Source: Climacteris rufus (taxonomy: Eukaryota > Chordata > Aves > Passeriformes > Climacteridae). From it: a stretch of DNA of 64,000 nucleotides. Positions 10,590 to 21,830 of this stretch are shown piece after piece. A program made the position numbers and the translations under genes. Every line of letters begins with the position of its first letter. Positions within the stretch are counted from its first letter, which is position 1. The notes beneath the pieces are model-generated. The model was given only the letters and a program-made list of their open reading frames with translations. It was not told where the DNA came from and searched no databases. The stretch lies in NCBI GenBank assembly GCA_013398175.1, contig VZRZ01002233.1, forward strand, positions 309,223 to 373,222. Reading direction: 5' to 3'.

Positions 10590-13500
10590 CCTACTCCAGT
10601 TCAGTTGATTTTATGAACTTGTAAATAAGTTGTTAATTAAAAACTGGGTTTTTTCTTACACTGTGCTCAACTTCACTTACGTTTTTGGTTTTTACAGCCT
10701 AACAACCAAATTACAATTTACAACATGTGTGATCCTTCTGGCCACCTTTTTCCTTAACATGTTTTTTAGAAGACAAGTAAAGTGAATATTTATAAATGAA
10801 ACAGTACCAATTTATAGCCTTAGCCTTCTTTAACTTATTTGTTAGTAGAAGTTAACCAAAACCCCTGCAAATTTTAACCCAGTAACTATTATCAACAACC
10901 TGTTTCTCTCCTGCAATCTCAAATGAGACAGTAACAAGTTTCCTGAATGTTTTAGTGTGACAAACATGTTTTCAATATAACTTGATGTTTTAGGTGAAAT
11001 TAGTTATGTCAGATTTGTGCATCTGCAAAGTTTTCAGAGCCTTCCAGTGACAGGATTGGACAGCACCATCTCTGCCAGGGAGTGGCTTGTGTCTGCAAGG
11101 GGAGCAGGCATGTGTTCTTTCCATGGCAGACCATGGGCCACCTGTAGTATATGTAGTATATGGGCACCTGAAGTATAAGGCTACTGGATTTGTAAACTCT
11201 GAGCTCAACTAGGCAAATACTTACACAAAGGCTAGGCAACAGCAGTTTCAGAGTTAGAGGTGATCATCTGCTATTTTAGTTCCCAGAATGGGACATAATG
11301 CAATTATGCATTATGTAAGTCTTGCCAGCAATTTGTCCTTGGTTTCAATGGCTTAATTAACTGAACTGGAATACCTTGGCTTGCTAAAAGGCATTTTGCA
11401 AGAACTTCTCAAATGTCAAATAGAGACTATATGAAGAACTGCACAATCTAGATACTGCTAGCCCCTTACAAGTTATGCAGATGATGAGTTCTTCACTTGA
11501 TGACTGGACAGGGCTGTGGTGCTCTTTGTCTTTCACAAGAGCCATTGAACCATGGAGTCTAGAATTGGATCACATACCCTTGGTTCGGCTTACCAAAATC
11601 TTTCATTTTAAAATTAAAAATGATTTATAAATAGATCACAGACTTGGCAGAGGTTCTTTTCATGACACTTCCCCCTTCTTTTAACATACTAATAAATCAG
11701 ACTAACAAATAAGCTTTTTCTGAAAAGGCTTTTTATTAATTGCCATACTGTATAATGAATGGAACCTTTCCATAGGCTTAAAATACTAATTAACAAAACA
11801 ATATATAGGTATTGTTTTTTCATACTTGACTTGAGTGAGAGGAAGTTTGTCAATTTTTTGGGGATATGAAGAGGAGTCTGAGTCACTCCTGATAGCTCTG
11901 AAGCTTGGTCCAGCAGTCAAGGCAATGGCAGAACTCCCTGATGTCAGTGAGGACAGGATTTGATTCTGTGCCTTTTCAGGAGCTGATTATTCAGTTATGT
12001 TCTGGGAGGACCTTCGCACAGAAATCACTGGTACTTTCTGAGCTTTTTTGAGCCTTCTAACTGCTGTGCTGTATTTGTGGCATTCAGAGTTGATAAAATG
12101 CTATTCTTTTTTCATGCCTTAATAATACAATAGACCCCATAGCTGGGCTCTGTATGTATTTGGTAATTAACATAGATGACATTTCAATGTTACTGAAAAT
12201 AAGCTCAGGATTATTGCATGAAATGTAAAAATTTGCATTGAATGATGGGGATATGAGACATGAGGCAGTGATTGCTACTGTCTCTTTGCTTGCTAAGTAT
12301 CTTCTGTAAGCAACAATAAAATTCTTTAAATATTTTGCATATTATTTATCACATGTAATGTGTTCAAGGAGAGGACTTAAAACTCTCAGTGTTGCCATCA
12401 GTGTAAGCCTAGATCTATTGTTTTTTTTTTCCCATTTCTTGTTAGAATTGTTTGTCATAATGGAAGAATGTTGTCCTCTTTCTAGCTCATTATATATTTT
12501 GTGTATCTGTTTTGTGCAATTAATACTTAACAGTAATGATGTAGTTAATTTGTTGAAGGATGTCATTGCAAGAAAGTTATAGCATGGAGCTTAGGAGCAC
12601 AATCAGATGTTATTTATACTCCCTTTATACCTTAGTGTTATGCTTCATTTGAAGAAAGAAATAAATAATTTGTCTTTTGTTCAAAACCAGATCTAACTAC
12701 AAAATGCTTTTCTATTATGTTCATCGTCATAGTCTAACACAGGGGTATTAGCTTGAGTTGATGACAGGTCTTCCCATGCTGGTTACTGTTGCTTCTCGAC
12801 TGCAGTAACTGTGGTGTTGATGGCCTCCTCACACACAGCCCTTGCCCTCCCTGCCCATCTTTAGCCTGCTTCCCTTGGGATGTGAAACTGGAAAGATGGA
12901 GAGTCATGCTGTGGGGGAGGGGAGGGAGATAATGCAGTGGGACTCCCCTTCTCCTGCTTCCAGCTGGTACACAGTTATGGAAGTGTAGGACCAGAGGAGC
13001 TGGGAACTGGATAGCTGTGCCCTTCCAACCTGCCTTCCTTGCACTGCAGGAAACAGAATCAGCCTCCACGGAAAGAATATCCTTGGCTGGTCATCTAGTC
13101 TCTCCATGGGATGTTAGAAGGTTGTGGTTTTGAGCACAAAAGGGGCTTAATCTAAGTGGATAGGAACTGGTATAACATCCTCTAACTTATAGAAACTCTT
13201 GTAAACTCAGTGATTAACTGAGAAAACAACATGAAACATGGGAAAAGAGGAATCTTTCTAACTCTAGTGTGTCCTCAAATGCAATGTTAAGGAAGGCTAC
13301 ATACAGAAACTGGTAACTCAGAGACATCAATATAAATTGTCATTTATAACAGTTGTTATTCTGAAGGGCTTCATGGAAAGTTTTAAGAACAGTGTGACAA
13401 AGGACTGTTGATTAGCAAGGTAATTCTTTTCTTAGTGACATCAACTGGTGGATAATTTACACTGGGAAGTGTGAGTACAGCTCCTTTGTTAAATTTTCCT

Positions 13501-15675
13501 GACTTCATTATATATATCAACACAGTAATACCATTCATGTTCTATCAACACCAATATTTGGATAGATGAAATGTGGATATGCCCATACATATACTGAGCT
13601 CAAACATGATTTTCTGAATACTCTCAACTTTCCACATTCAGTAAAACTTACATATTGCATGGGATATATTTAAATTTAATTAATATTCTGTACAGGCAAA
13701 TATCCCCTTGTTCATGAATAGGAGACAGGCAACTGACAATTTCTGATTATTCTTTTCTCATTATTTTGTCCCTAATGTCTACTAGAGCAGTTTATGAGAC
13801 CAAAAACACATCCGTGGAATTTAAATGTAAAATTGTGCAATAAACACACTTCTGAAGTTTGATTAAAACACTAACTTCTAAAAATCTTTTCTACTTGCTA
13901 GTATATAAATGTGCCACTTAAAATTTTGTACAATTAATTTAGCACAAAACTCACAGAGAATCAAATTCATATGACTTATTAATATCATATTGTTTTAAAA
14001 ATATTTTTATAGCTTATCGCACGATACAAGATTGGTAACTACAAGAATACAACAAAAGAATTTTTGGTTTTTCTTGCATAAGAACGAGTAGCACATATTG
14101 TTCCATTACAGTGCCAAATCAAAAGTTGAAAACACTAGGCAGAATTCTAGGGCTTTTAACTCAGTGTTAATTTCTACTTCCCTTAATGAAGTACACTTTT
14201 CTGTGTGCAATAAGGGACTCACTCAAGAAGAGTAACGTTACCATGATAGAAACTTTACTGTTCACTCCTGGCACAGACTCCCACTGATTTTTCTGTCTCT
14301 AAGGCTAGTTCCCTCATGACACAACCGTGATATATATGTCACTTTATTAATATCACTGAAGTTGTAGAGAGCTTTGTACAAAAGAGAAGGCAGCTAGATA
14401 CTCAACTATTATTTATGCAATTACAGCTCTAGAAGGACTTGGTGAATTATGAGCAAAAGGTGAGAGTAGAGGCATAGTGTTTATTTGCTTGAAAGAGAAA
14501 GTGTCAGAGACATTTAGTTTAAGGACTCCAAAAAATAGTAGGAATGCATCTATGCTTTTTATAAGTTGACCATCTGTGACCTGTGCACCAATCCCAAAGA
14601 CTGTGACAAGAGGTATGGTAACTCCTACTCCTTAAACACTATGGAGCTTCACAGAATTACAAACAGAAGTGCCTGGGAGGAACAAATGCAGGGCATGCAA
14701 CTGCCCATGATTTGATGTGGGTTTGTATCCTGCATGTAAGCATCCCTCCTACTTCTAGTGCATCTGAATAAGATCTGATTTGAAAAAGCTTCCATCAGTC
14801 CAAAGGTTCTGAGGAAGCTAAATGGCCATCTAAGACTATCAACATTCAGATAACACGATCAATTTTTCCTCCACCATCCTTTACCCCCCATACAAATCAA
14901 TGCAGAACCCAAAGTGTTAGCCAATTGTTAGGCTTCTTCATGCCATTCAGATTCTTGGAAGTGCAAATGCCTGAATGGGCATCTCAGGTAATAACTGACA
15001 CATGTAGAAGAATCAGGCTACCCCGTTATCTGTACATGCCTACTTCAGTATCCATTATGTTTACATTTCTGAGGCATGATAGTTAACAAGTTTCTAACAA
15101 TTTGGACCTCCAAAAATTCTTTTAAATTTGGTATATAAATATACAGAGGACATGCTGCACTCATTTCCATGGCAGTTGTGTTATGAAACCGTGAAAGCTG
15201 GCATATTAATGGTTTGTATAAAAATCATAAAATATCAAAGCATAATATTGTATCACACCAAATAGCTGAAAAGATGATAAAATGCAACAGGGGCCATTGT
15301 AGCAGAACACAGTGTTCTTGTCATAATAGACAATACATGTGCTCAAAGTTCTTCTCAAAACCAGACTTGGTGACATATGTTTTATAAAAGCCCCATAGTT
15401 AAAAAATCTGAACAAGCAAACATTAAAAATATTTGTGTAAGCAAAACTATAATGGACACGTGGCAGCAACATACAACATATATGGTCTATGAATATTGCA
15501 TGGGGCTAGAAGGAATTGTTTACATTTTTTTCATTTTCTGTAAGAGTAATGAGATTAAGAAATTCAAATTTTAGCTTCTTTCACGAAATAATAATTTATA
15601 TCACTGAAAATTAATGAGAGGGGCAAATAGTGCTTATTTGATGGTATTGACAGGTATTAGAATGCAGTATTTCTA
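10590..15675. other. Intergenic sequence 3' of NFIL3
   Basis: Mostly AT-rich single-copy-looking DNA with no convincing gene. A somewhat GC-richer patch at about 12770-13110 has short frames on the - strand without recognisable domains; I could not assign it. A palindromic bZIP-like motif at 11294-11318 is listed separately. Confidence 0.6.
11294..11318. promoter_or_regulatory. Inverted repeat overlapping an E4BP4/C-EBP-type motif
   Basis: A perfect 9-base inverted repeat (CATAATGCA / TGCATTATG) with a 4-base spacer occupies 294-315 of this kilobase and runs into TTATGTAA (11311-11318), the NFIL3/PAR bZIP core. The half-sites also resemble C/EBP and POU motifs. It lies about 1 kb past the NFIL3 stop codon. 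Function is not shown. Confidence 0.35.
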
Positions 15676-16035
15676 TTTGTCAGGGACCTACAGTTATCTT
15701 CTAGTCCCACTGCCTGACCACTTCAGGGCTGACCAGAAGTTAAAGCTCATCATGAAGGGCATTGTCCAAATGCATCCGTTTAAGGCACTGACAGGCAGGG
15801 AGCCTGTTTCAGTGTCTGAGCACACTCTCAGTAAGGAAATTATTTTCTTATGTCCAGTCTAAACCACCCCTGATGCAGCTGTGAACCATTCCCACATGTC
15901 CTGTCACTGGATCCCAGGGAGAAGAAACCAACACCTCCCTTTCCACGTCCCCTCCTCAGGAAGCTGTAGAGAGCAGTGAGGTCACCCCTCAGTCTTTTTC
16001 TCTCCAAACTAGACAAACACAAAGTCCTCAGCTGC
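15675..16035 (-). mobile_element. CR1 LINE 3' fragment
   Basis: The + strand reads as the reverse complement of a CR1 3' region, including the hallmark stretch around CTCTCAGTAAGGAAAT (15826) and the 'cccctcagtc...tctccaaact' segment near 15985-16012. It is diverged and 5' truncated, and ends next to the TOPORS-like pseudogene region. No coding capacity. Confidence 0.75.
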
Positions 16036-16794
16036 TTGACATCCATCTGCCAAACATCTGCCACCAATGAGCCCTCTCTAAGCTGAGCAGAAGAAATACC
16101 ACCACCAAGGCTGGATCTGGAGGAGCAAGAGGAAAGTCTGTGCTTACAGGCAGCAGCACGGTTGCCTTTCCCTGGCTGCTCAGCAGCCGGGCAGCCCCAC
16201 GCATGTGCTGGTCTGGCATTGTCCCATTGTCCAGCAGCAGGACTTTGCACTTCTCCTTGATGAACTCCTTGGGGCTCCTGCTGTGTCCCTGGGGTGACAC
16301 AGAGAGCAGCACCAAGTCCTGACTCCAGGCAGGGGGAGGGAATTGGTCATGGCTGTAATGAGGTTGCACCAGGCAGTGCAGGCTGTTGGGAGAGCAGAGA
16401 CCCAGGATGTGGGGGCAGAGGGTGGGCCTGAGGAGCTCATGAGTGGCCTGGGGTGATGAGCAGTGGAGCGCAAACTAAACCTGGAGAACCCCAGCTGGAA
16501 ATACCTGCCCTTGGGCCGGCTACAGGAACAGGCCTGGAGCTGGCCATTACTTGCCGTAGGGGAGAAGAGCAAGCCAGCAATGCCACCTGCCCTGTTCATA
16601 TTCACTGAGACTTTTTCTGAGTTTCCATGCATTCACTGTATTTGGATAGTTGGATCTGAGGGGCTGGGAGTCCTAGAGGGTTGGTGCATGCCCCAGCTCA
16701 CGGCCCAGTACCACTTTGGCCAAACACTGAGGCCTCCTCCAAGGCATTACCACCCTCTTGTTGGCCTAGGGCTGCTGACCTGCATCTTCAGAAG
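16036..16794. other. GC-rich sequence downstream of the TOPORS-like pseudogene
   Basis: About 0.75 kb of GC-rich DNA between a CR1 fragment and the last recognisable codons of the pseudogene. It may be the degraded C-terminal coding part and 3' end of that gene, since composition is continuous with it and it is read on the - strand. No single frame shows a recognisable domain. Confidence 0.4.
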
Positions 16795-17663
16795 TCACCA
16801 TGGCCCCTCAGGGGAGGGTTCACTGCCCTGTCTGGAAGTGGAGGGCCCAGGAATAGACTCCTCTGGCTCCTCCTGGGGTTCTTCTTGCTCCAGCAGTGAT
16901 GGTAATGGGTACAGAGGGGTAGCTGCTGGAATCTCCGTCCATGGCAGTGGAGGAGCTGTTGGGGACCTCATCCATGGTGCATCTTGCAGGGCTGTCAGAA
17001 AGGCTGTGACCCAGGCAGGGAGATGGGGCTGCTGGGCCAGCAGACTGCAGGCCTCCATGCAGCACAGTAACACAGATAAGCCATTGCACAAATGTTGTTG
17101 TGTGGTTTTGCAGGGAGTCCCCCAGCACCTCGACCAGCTGGTCTTCATTGATTCCACAGCTGGTCAGGATGTCCATGACAGTGTCCTCCACTAAGTCTGC
17201 CTCCACCCAATTGTTCCTGAATAGCTGCCTCAGCCTTGGTCAAACCCAGGGCACCAGGGCATCTAGGAGGTATGGGTGGTAACGGAAAAATACCACCCAT
17301 TCCCCAGGCTGGAGGCTGCCCACAGGATGCCTGGGCACTCCTTCTGCAGCCCATGTTTGGGATGCTCCAGGGAAATGGAGGTCAGGGCCACCTAGATGTC
17401 TGGGGTCTCCTCTTGCCTGGTGGATGGATGATGACTGACGTTGTCTCAGATAGTGCAATGGCATGCTCCAGGTAGTCATTTTCTGTCCCCCCTGAGTGCA
17501 AGATGGATAGAATCCTCCTTTTGCAGAGGGGGCACTTGGGCATGTTCTCTGCCCACTGCAGGATGCAGCTGTAACAGAACTGGTGGAGGCAAGGCAGTGT
17601 GTAGCTGACCACCTTCCAGTAGTCCAGGCAGATGGGACAGTGGTTGTTCATCTCTGAGGCCAT
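16795..17663 (-). pseudogene. Broken TOPORS-like RING-finger E3 ligase gene
   Basis: The - strand starts MASEMNNHCPICLD at 17663 and encodes an intact C3HC4 RING: Cys9, Cys12, Cys25, His27, Cys30, Cys33, Cys44 and Cys47. PLCKRR...SILHS...DYLE follows, as in TOPORS and the large bird family annotated as Topors-like. The first frame stops at 17382 after 93 residues. Matching sequence continues in a second frame (about 17400 down to 16900: RHPVGSLQPGEW..., then ...DILTSCGINEDQLVEVL) with an in-frame TGA at 17240. It then shifts to a third frame with an acidic, proline-rich tail (EEPQEEPEES...). Two frameshifts and one stop make a full-length ligase impossible. A RING-only 93-residue peptide could in principle be made. 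The paralogue family is named from memory of its motifs. Confidence 0.75.
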
Positions 17664-17685
17664 GCTCTTCAATCACTGCAGTGGC

Positions 17686-17864
17686 CTGAGGGGAGCTAGG
17701 TTATGAGTTGCTCCCTTTCACCAGTGTTGCAGCAACGGGTTTCACTCTAGAAGGGGAAGAAGCACCATGGCCATTGCCCAGACCCAGGAGGGGTAGAATT
17801 TCCCAGTCCCTCGGGAAGGAAACAATCTCAGCTCCCAGGAATGAGGTTTCCCCTCCCAACTCAC
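17686..17864 (-). other. Probable 5' intron of the TOPORS-like pseudogene
   Basis: Read on the - strand, a strong donor (GTGAGT, first base 17864) and an acceptor (CCCCTCAG ending at 17686) bracket 179 bases directly upstream of the ATG at 17663. This suggests a spliced 5' leader, so the copy probably arose from genomic DNA rather than from a processed mRNA. It is inferred from splice consensus only. Confidence 0.45.
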
Positions 17865-18049
17865 CTCTGCTACTGTGAGTGCATCTCCTGGGAGTCCCAG
17901 GATGCCTGAACCTGGCAGGGAGGGGGAAAATCTTCTGATGGATCTGGTGTCAAGCATAGAGAGCTGCAACAAACAACTCCCCTTGCACATTGATGACATC
18001 AAAAGCCTCACTCAGCACTCCAAACCTCACTTAAATGCTCAGCAGGAGT

Positions 18050-18698
18050 CACAGAATCATAGAATGACTTAGGTTGGAAGGGAACCTTGATGATCATCTG
18101 GTTCCAACCCTCCTGCCGTAGCAGGGACACCTTCAAATAAAAAAGGTTGCTCAGAGCCCCATCCAACCCGGTCTTGAACAGCTCCAGGAACAACATCCAC
18201 AGCATTCTCAACTTTCCTGGGCAACGGTCTTCCAATGCCTCACCAATCTCACAGTGAAGAATTCCTTCCTAATATCTAATCTAATCTAATCTAATCTAAT
18301 CTAATCTAATCTAATCTAATCTAATTTAGTCTAATCTAATCTATATCTATCCACACGCTTTCAATTTGAATCCATTCCACTTTGTCCTGTCACTACATGC
18401 CCTTGTAAACAGTCTTGCCTCATCTTTCTTGTAGGTTCTCTCCAGGCACTTGAAGGCTGTAATAAAGTCACCCCAGAACATTTTCTTTTTCCAGCTAATC
18501 AATCCTAATTTTGTCAGCCTTTCCTCATAGAAGAGGTGTGCCATTCTTCTAATAATCCTGGTGGCCTTCTCTGCACTTGCTCCAACAGGTCCATGTCCTT
18601 CCTGTGCTGGGACCCCAGAGCTGGATGCAGTGTTCCAGGTGGGGTCTCACCAGAGCAGAGCAGGGGGGCAGAATCCCCTCCCTCACCCTGCTGGCCAC
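18050..18698 (-). mobile_element. CR1 LINE, 3' part, split by an LTR
   Basis: The left edge carries the CR1 3' terminal motif in reverse complement (CACAGAATCATAGAATGACT). The sequence then follows CR1 up to CTGCTGGCCAC at 18698. The same element resumes at 19284 after an LTR insertion. It contains a pentanucleotide microsatellite (18274-18342). It closely resembles the copy at 42481-43325. Confidence 0.9.
18274..18342 (+). repeat. (TCTAA)n microsatellite
   Basis: About 14 units of TCTAA with a single interruption (TTTAG), grown from the TAATATCTAAT segment of the host CR1. Long perfect pentamers of this kind are likely to vary in length between individuals. Confidence 0.95.
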
Positions 18699-19283
18699 TG
18701 TAGCCGCGCTGCTGGACGCGCTCTGCCGAGGGCTGGGGACAGACCCGAGGGCGCACGGCATCCTGCACTGGCTTTCCCTGGTGGTACGGGGGCNNNNNNN
18801 NNNNNNNNNNNNNNNNNNNNNNNNNNNNNNNNNNNNNNNNNNNNNNNNNNNNNNNNNNNNNNNNNNNNNNNNNNNNNNNNNNNNNNNNNNNNNNNNNNNN
18901 NNNNNNNNNNNNNNNNNNNNNNNNNNNNNNNNNNNNNNNNNNNNNNNNNNNNNNNNNNNNNNNNNNNNCGCTCTCCCAAAGACAGGGCTTTTTATGGGGA
19001 AAGGCAGGGGGGATACAACCAATGGGGGAACAGAAATTACAATATAACCAATGAGCAACCAAATATACAAGAACTTGCTAGAACATAACCATACGTGGAA
19101 CATTACATAACTGGATAATAAACCAATGGAAACCACGTATGCAAACAGAAACCGAAAGGAATCATGGAATTGGTAACAGTGTCACCCTAACCAGAATCGT
19201 TGTCTCAGAGGGCAGTGTGCTGAGCTCTCTTCCACCATTGTCGACGCCTGCTGACTGTGGCCCTAGCCTCGCACACTGCCACA
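18699..19283 (-). mobile_element. Solo LTR, ERVK-like, inserted in a CR1
   Basis: The element begins TG at 18699, ends CA at 19283, and is flanked by a perfect 6-base duplication GGCCAC (18693-18698 and 19284-19289). Orientation is taken from a TATA-like CATAAAAAGC on the - strand at about 18989-18998. The left and right ends resemble those of the LTR at 61533-62102. A run of 175 N (18794-18968) covers the expected R/U5 part. No internal viral genes are present between single LTR ends, so it is a solo LTR, assuming the gap size is right. Confidence 0.85.
18794..18968. other. Assembly gap (175 N)
   Basis: Run of N inside the LTR at 18699-19283. Its left flank is GC-rich. The true length may differ. 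Frames that run through it are artefacts. Confidence 1.
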
Positions 19284-19580
19284 GGCCACGCTGCTCTGGA
19301 TGCAGCCCAGGACACATTTGGCTTTCTGGGCTGTGAGTGCCCATGGCCAGGCCATGTCCAGCCTCTCATTCACCAGCACCCCCAAGTCCTTCTGGGCAGG
19401 GCTGCTCTCCATCTGTTCATCTCCCAGCCTGTGTTGTTACTGGGGGTGGCCCTGACTCAGTTGCAGCACCTTGCACTTGGTCTTGTTAAACCTCATCAGA
19501 TTCCCATAGCCCACTTCATGAGCCAATCTAGGTCCCTGTGGATGGCATCCTGTCCTTCAGGTTTGTCTGGGCACGAGCTG
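19284..19580 (-). mobile_element. CR1 LINE, continuation after the LTR
   Basis: The CR1 interrupted at 18698 resumes with GGCCACGCTGCTCTGG and runs through the segment around TTGCACTTGGTCTTGTTAAA (19469) to about 19566-19580, where identity fades. It matches the copies at 43051-43325 and, on the opposite strand, 48120-48350. Confidence 0.88.
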
Positions 19581-19599
19581 GCTTTGTGAAACTTGGTGC

Positions 19600-20300
19600 T
19601 CAGCTGTAAGCAGTGAGGAATGCTGTGTCACAATCCACCTCTCAAGGGCATCACAATCCATCTTTAGGGGACATCACAATGGGCCATCAACACCCATAGT
19701 ACACCTTTTCAGTACATACATCTGAAGTTCCTGCCAGTGCCAACTCTGTTCCCCATCTCATATCTTCTACTCGGCATTGATGTTATATGACAGACACTAA
19801 GTCCTTGACTGTGTCTTTCCAGGGTCCCATCAGGTTGCTCTGGCCATGAGAGATTTCTCCAGGCACACGTAGCATGAAGGTTTACTCACGAACAACTTGT
19901 GCCCCTCTGGAAGGCTGTAGGACAAAGTCCCAGAGGCTCAACACACCCTTATACTGCTGGCCAGCCCTTTAGAGCATCTCCCACAATGGGTCACAGGCAG
20001 CACCTGGCTTGCTCTGGTGCATATTCTCCTGTGTTTTTCTGTAGCCAGAAGGCACAAGGGTAGTTCCCTCTGCTCAGAACCCATCAGACCTCATCCAGGC
20101 ACTGTGTCCTCTTTGGGGTCCCAGAGATAGGTTGACAAACAAGAGAGGCTCTGTGCTTTAAAGCAGGGATGCTCTGTGGGGCCAGGGCCGTTTCAACATG
20201 GATTAGACAAGGTGTTGGGTCATCTCACAGCACAGCCCAGTGTTTCTGGGTAAGGCATCAGGGGGATGGGGAGAGGTGCATGGGAGGGTGAGAGATGGTG
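19600..20300 (-). mobile_element. Possible additional LTR remnant
   Basis: Between two CR1 blocks, the - strand shows a TATA-like CAGTATAAGG (about 19947-19956) followed about 65 bases later by AGTAAA (about 19880-19886), a common variant polyadenylation hexamer. This spacing is like an LTR promoter/R region. Near 19628-19682 there are three spaced copies of a TCACAAT-containing unit. No clean TG...CA ends or target duplication could be fixed. Confidence 0.3.
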
Positions 20301-20635
20301 GCATCTCCTGAAACTAGAGAAGTTCAAACTGTTGATAAGGAATCAAAACAAAATTGCTGTGAGAAACACAAAGCACTAAAGTGTGTTGCCCAGAGAGCTT
20401 GTGGGATCTGTGTGCCTGGAGGTCTTCAAATCTGTGACCACAACCCAGGGCACAATAGTCACAAGCCTGTGAAGGGATGCTGGCTGAAGCCCTGGAAGAG
20501 AAAGCATTGACAGCAGGAAACACAGTAAAGGTCTCTAAAGAAGCAACAGCTTCCATAAAGTTTTGATTTTTTGGTTGCATTTGGTTCAGCAACTTTCACA
20601 AATTTATAATTAGGAAAGAATAGAATTGTTCCAAT

Positions 20636-21830
20636 TGACAGGGATATACAATACTTAGTAGTCCCATTGCCTGATCACAGCTGACCCACAGTTAAAGCCC
20701 ATTATTAAGGGCTTTGTCCAAATGCCTTGTTTTAAGGCACTGTCAGGCATGGGACACCAACCATCTTTTTAGGGAGCCTTTTCCAGTGTGCAACAACCCT
20801 CTCAGTAAGGAAATGCTTCTGAATGTCAACAGACCGGTTCTTCACCCAGCACAGTGTGCCTCTGCTCATCTCACAGCAGGACAACTTGTCCAGAAGGATG
20901 CTCTAAAGGACAGTATCAAAGCATTATGAAAACCCAGGAAAGCACATCCACTTCCCTTTCTTCACCCACTAGGTAGGTTACCTAATCACGGAAGCACCTT
21001 GGATTGGTCAGACAGGGCTTTCTCTTTGTGAACCCATGCTGTGCCTGATGCTTGAATTTCCTTGAAATGCCTTTCATCACCAGTAGCATCATCTTGGTAA
21101 TTTTTCCAGGTACTGAGGTTAGATTGACAGGTCGGTAGTTTCTTGTGTCTTCCCTCACACCCTTCTAAATTGTAATGATACTGACCACCTTCCAGTCAGC
21201 AGGGACCTGCCCAGACACCCATAACCTTTGGTACATGACTGAGAGGGGTCCTGCCATCACATCCACTAGCTCCTGCAGTACTCTGGGATGAATCTCCCCA
21301 GGTCTCATGAACTTACGAACTTTCAGGTGATACAGCTGGGCCCTTACAATTTCTGTGTTCAGAAGAGAGTGGAGAGTCACTGTTCGTGCAGTTGTGATCC
21401 TTCAACTCTGAGGTCTACCAGTATTATTAAAGGCTGAGGGGAAAAAAACATTGAATGCCATTTCTGCATCTCTATTTGTCAGGGGACCATCCTTGATAAG
21501 TATAGGTCCAGTGTTTTCCTTGGGCTTCCTCTTGATACTAACGTATTCCACAGGTCCTATCTTGTTGTTGAGAACAACACTGGCCATTTTCAACTTTAAC
21601 TGAGCTTTGGCCTTGCATGCTGCCTCCCTGCATTTGTGAACAACATCTGCGATCTTCCTGTGAGGTATGATCTTTACTTCTGGATATCATCCAATCTCTT
21701 TTTCTTCCTGAGTTTCAAGAGGAGTTCCCTGTTAAGCCAAGCTGTTCTCCTGTCCCTCTGGTTTGATTTGTGATACAATGGGATGGCCTGCTCACATGCT
21801 TTTAAACAGTGGCTCCTCAAGACTGACTCA
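20636..21830 (-). mobile_element. CR1 LINE with ORF2 remnant and internal deletion
   Basis: The - strand encodes CR1 ORF2 reverse-transcriptase pieces: GEIHPRVLQELVDVMAGPLSVMYQRLW...VPADWK at 21380-21165, then a stretch like HGFTKRKPCLTNP near 21030. The sequence soon reaches the typical CR1 3' region (CTCTCAGTAAGGAAATGCTT at 20799). The block with the catalytic YADD-type motif and the rest of the RT is missing. It has many stops and is not functional. Confidence 0.85.

Noticed and set aside
12734..13107. Minus-strand frames of 67-111 codons in a GC-richer patch
   Set aside because: No start context, domain or splice support; no similarity recognised.
18514..19136. Several frames of 98-195 codons spanning the first N run
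   Set aside because: They exist only because N does not encode stops; the flanks are CR1 and LTR.
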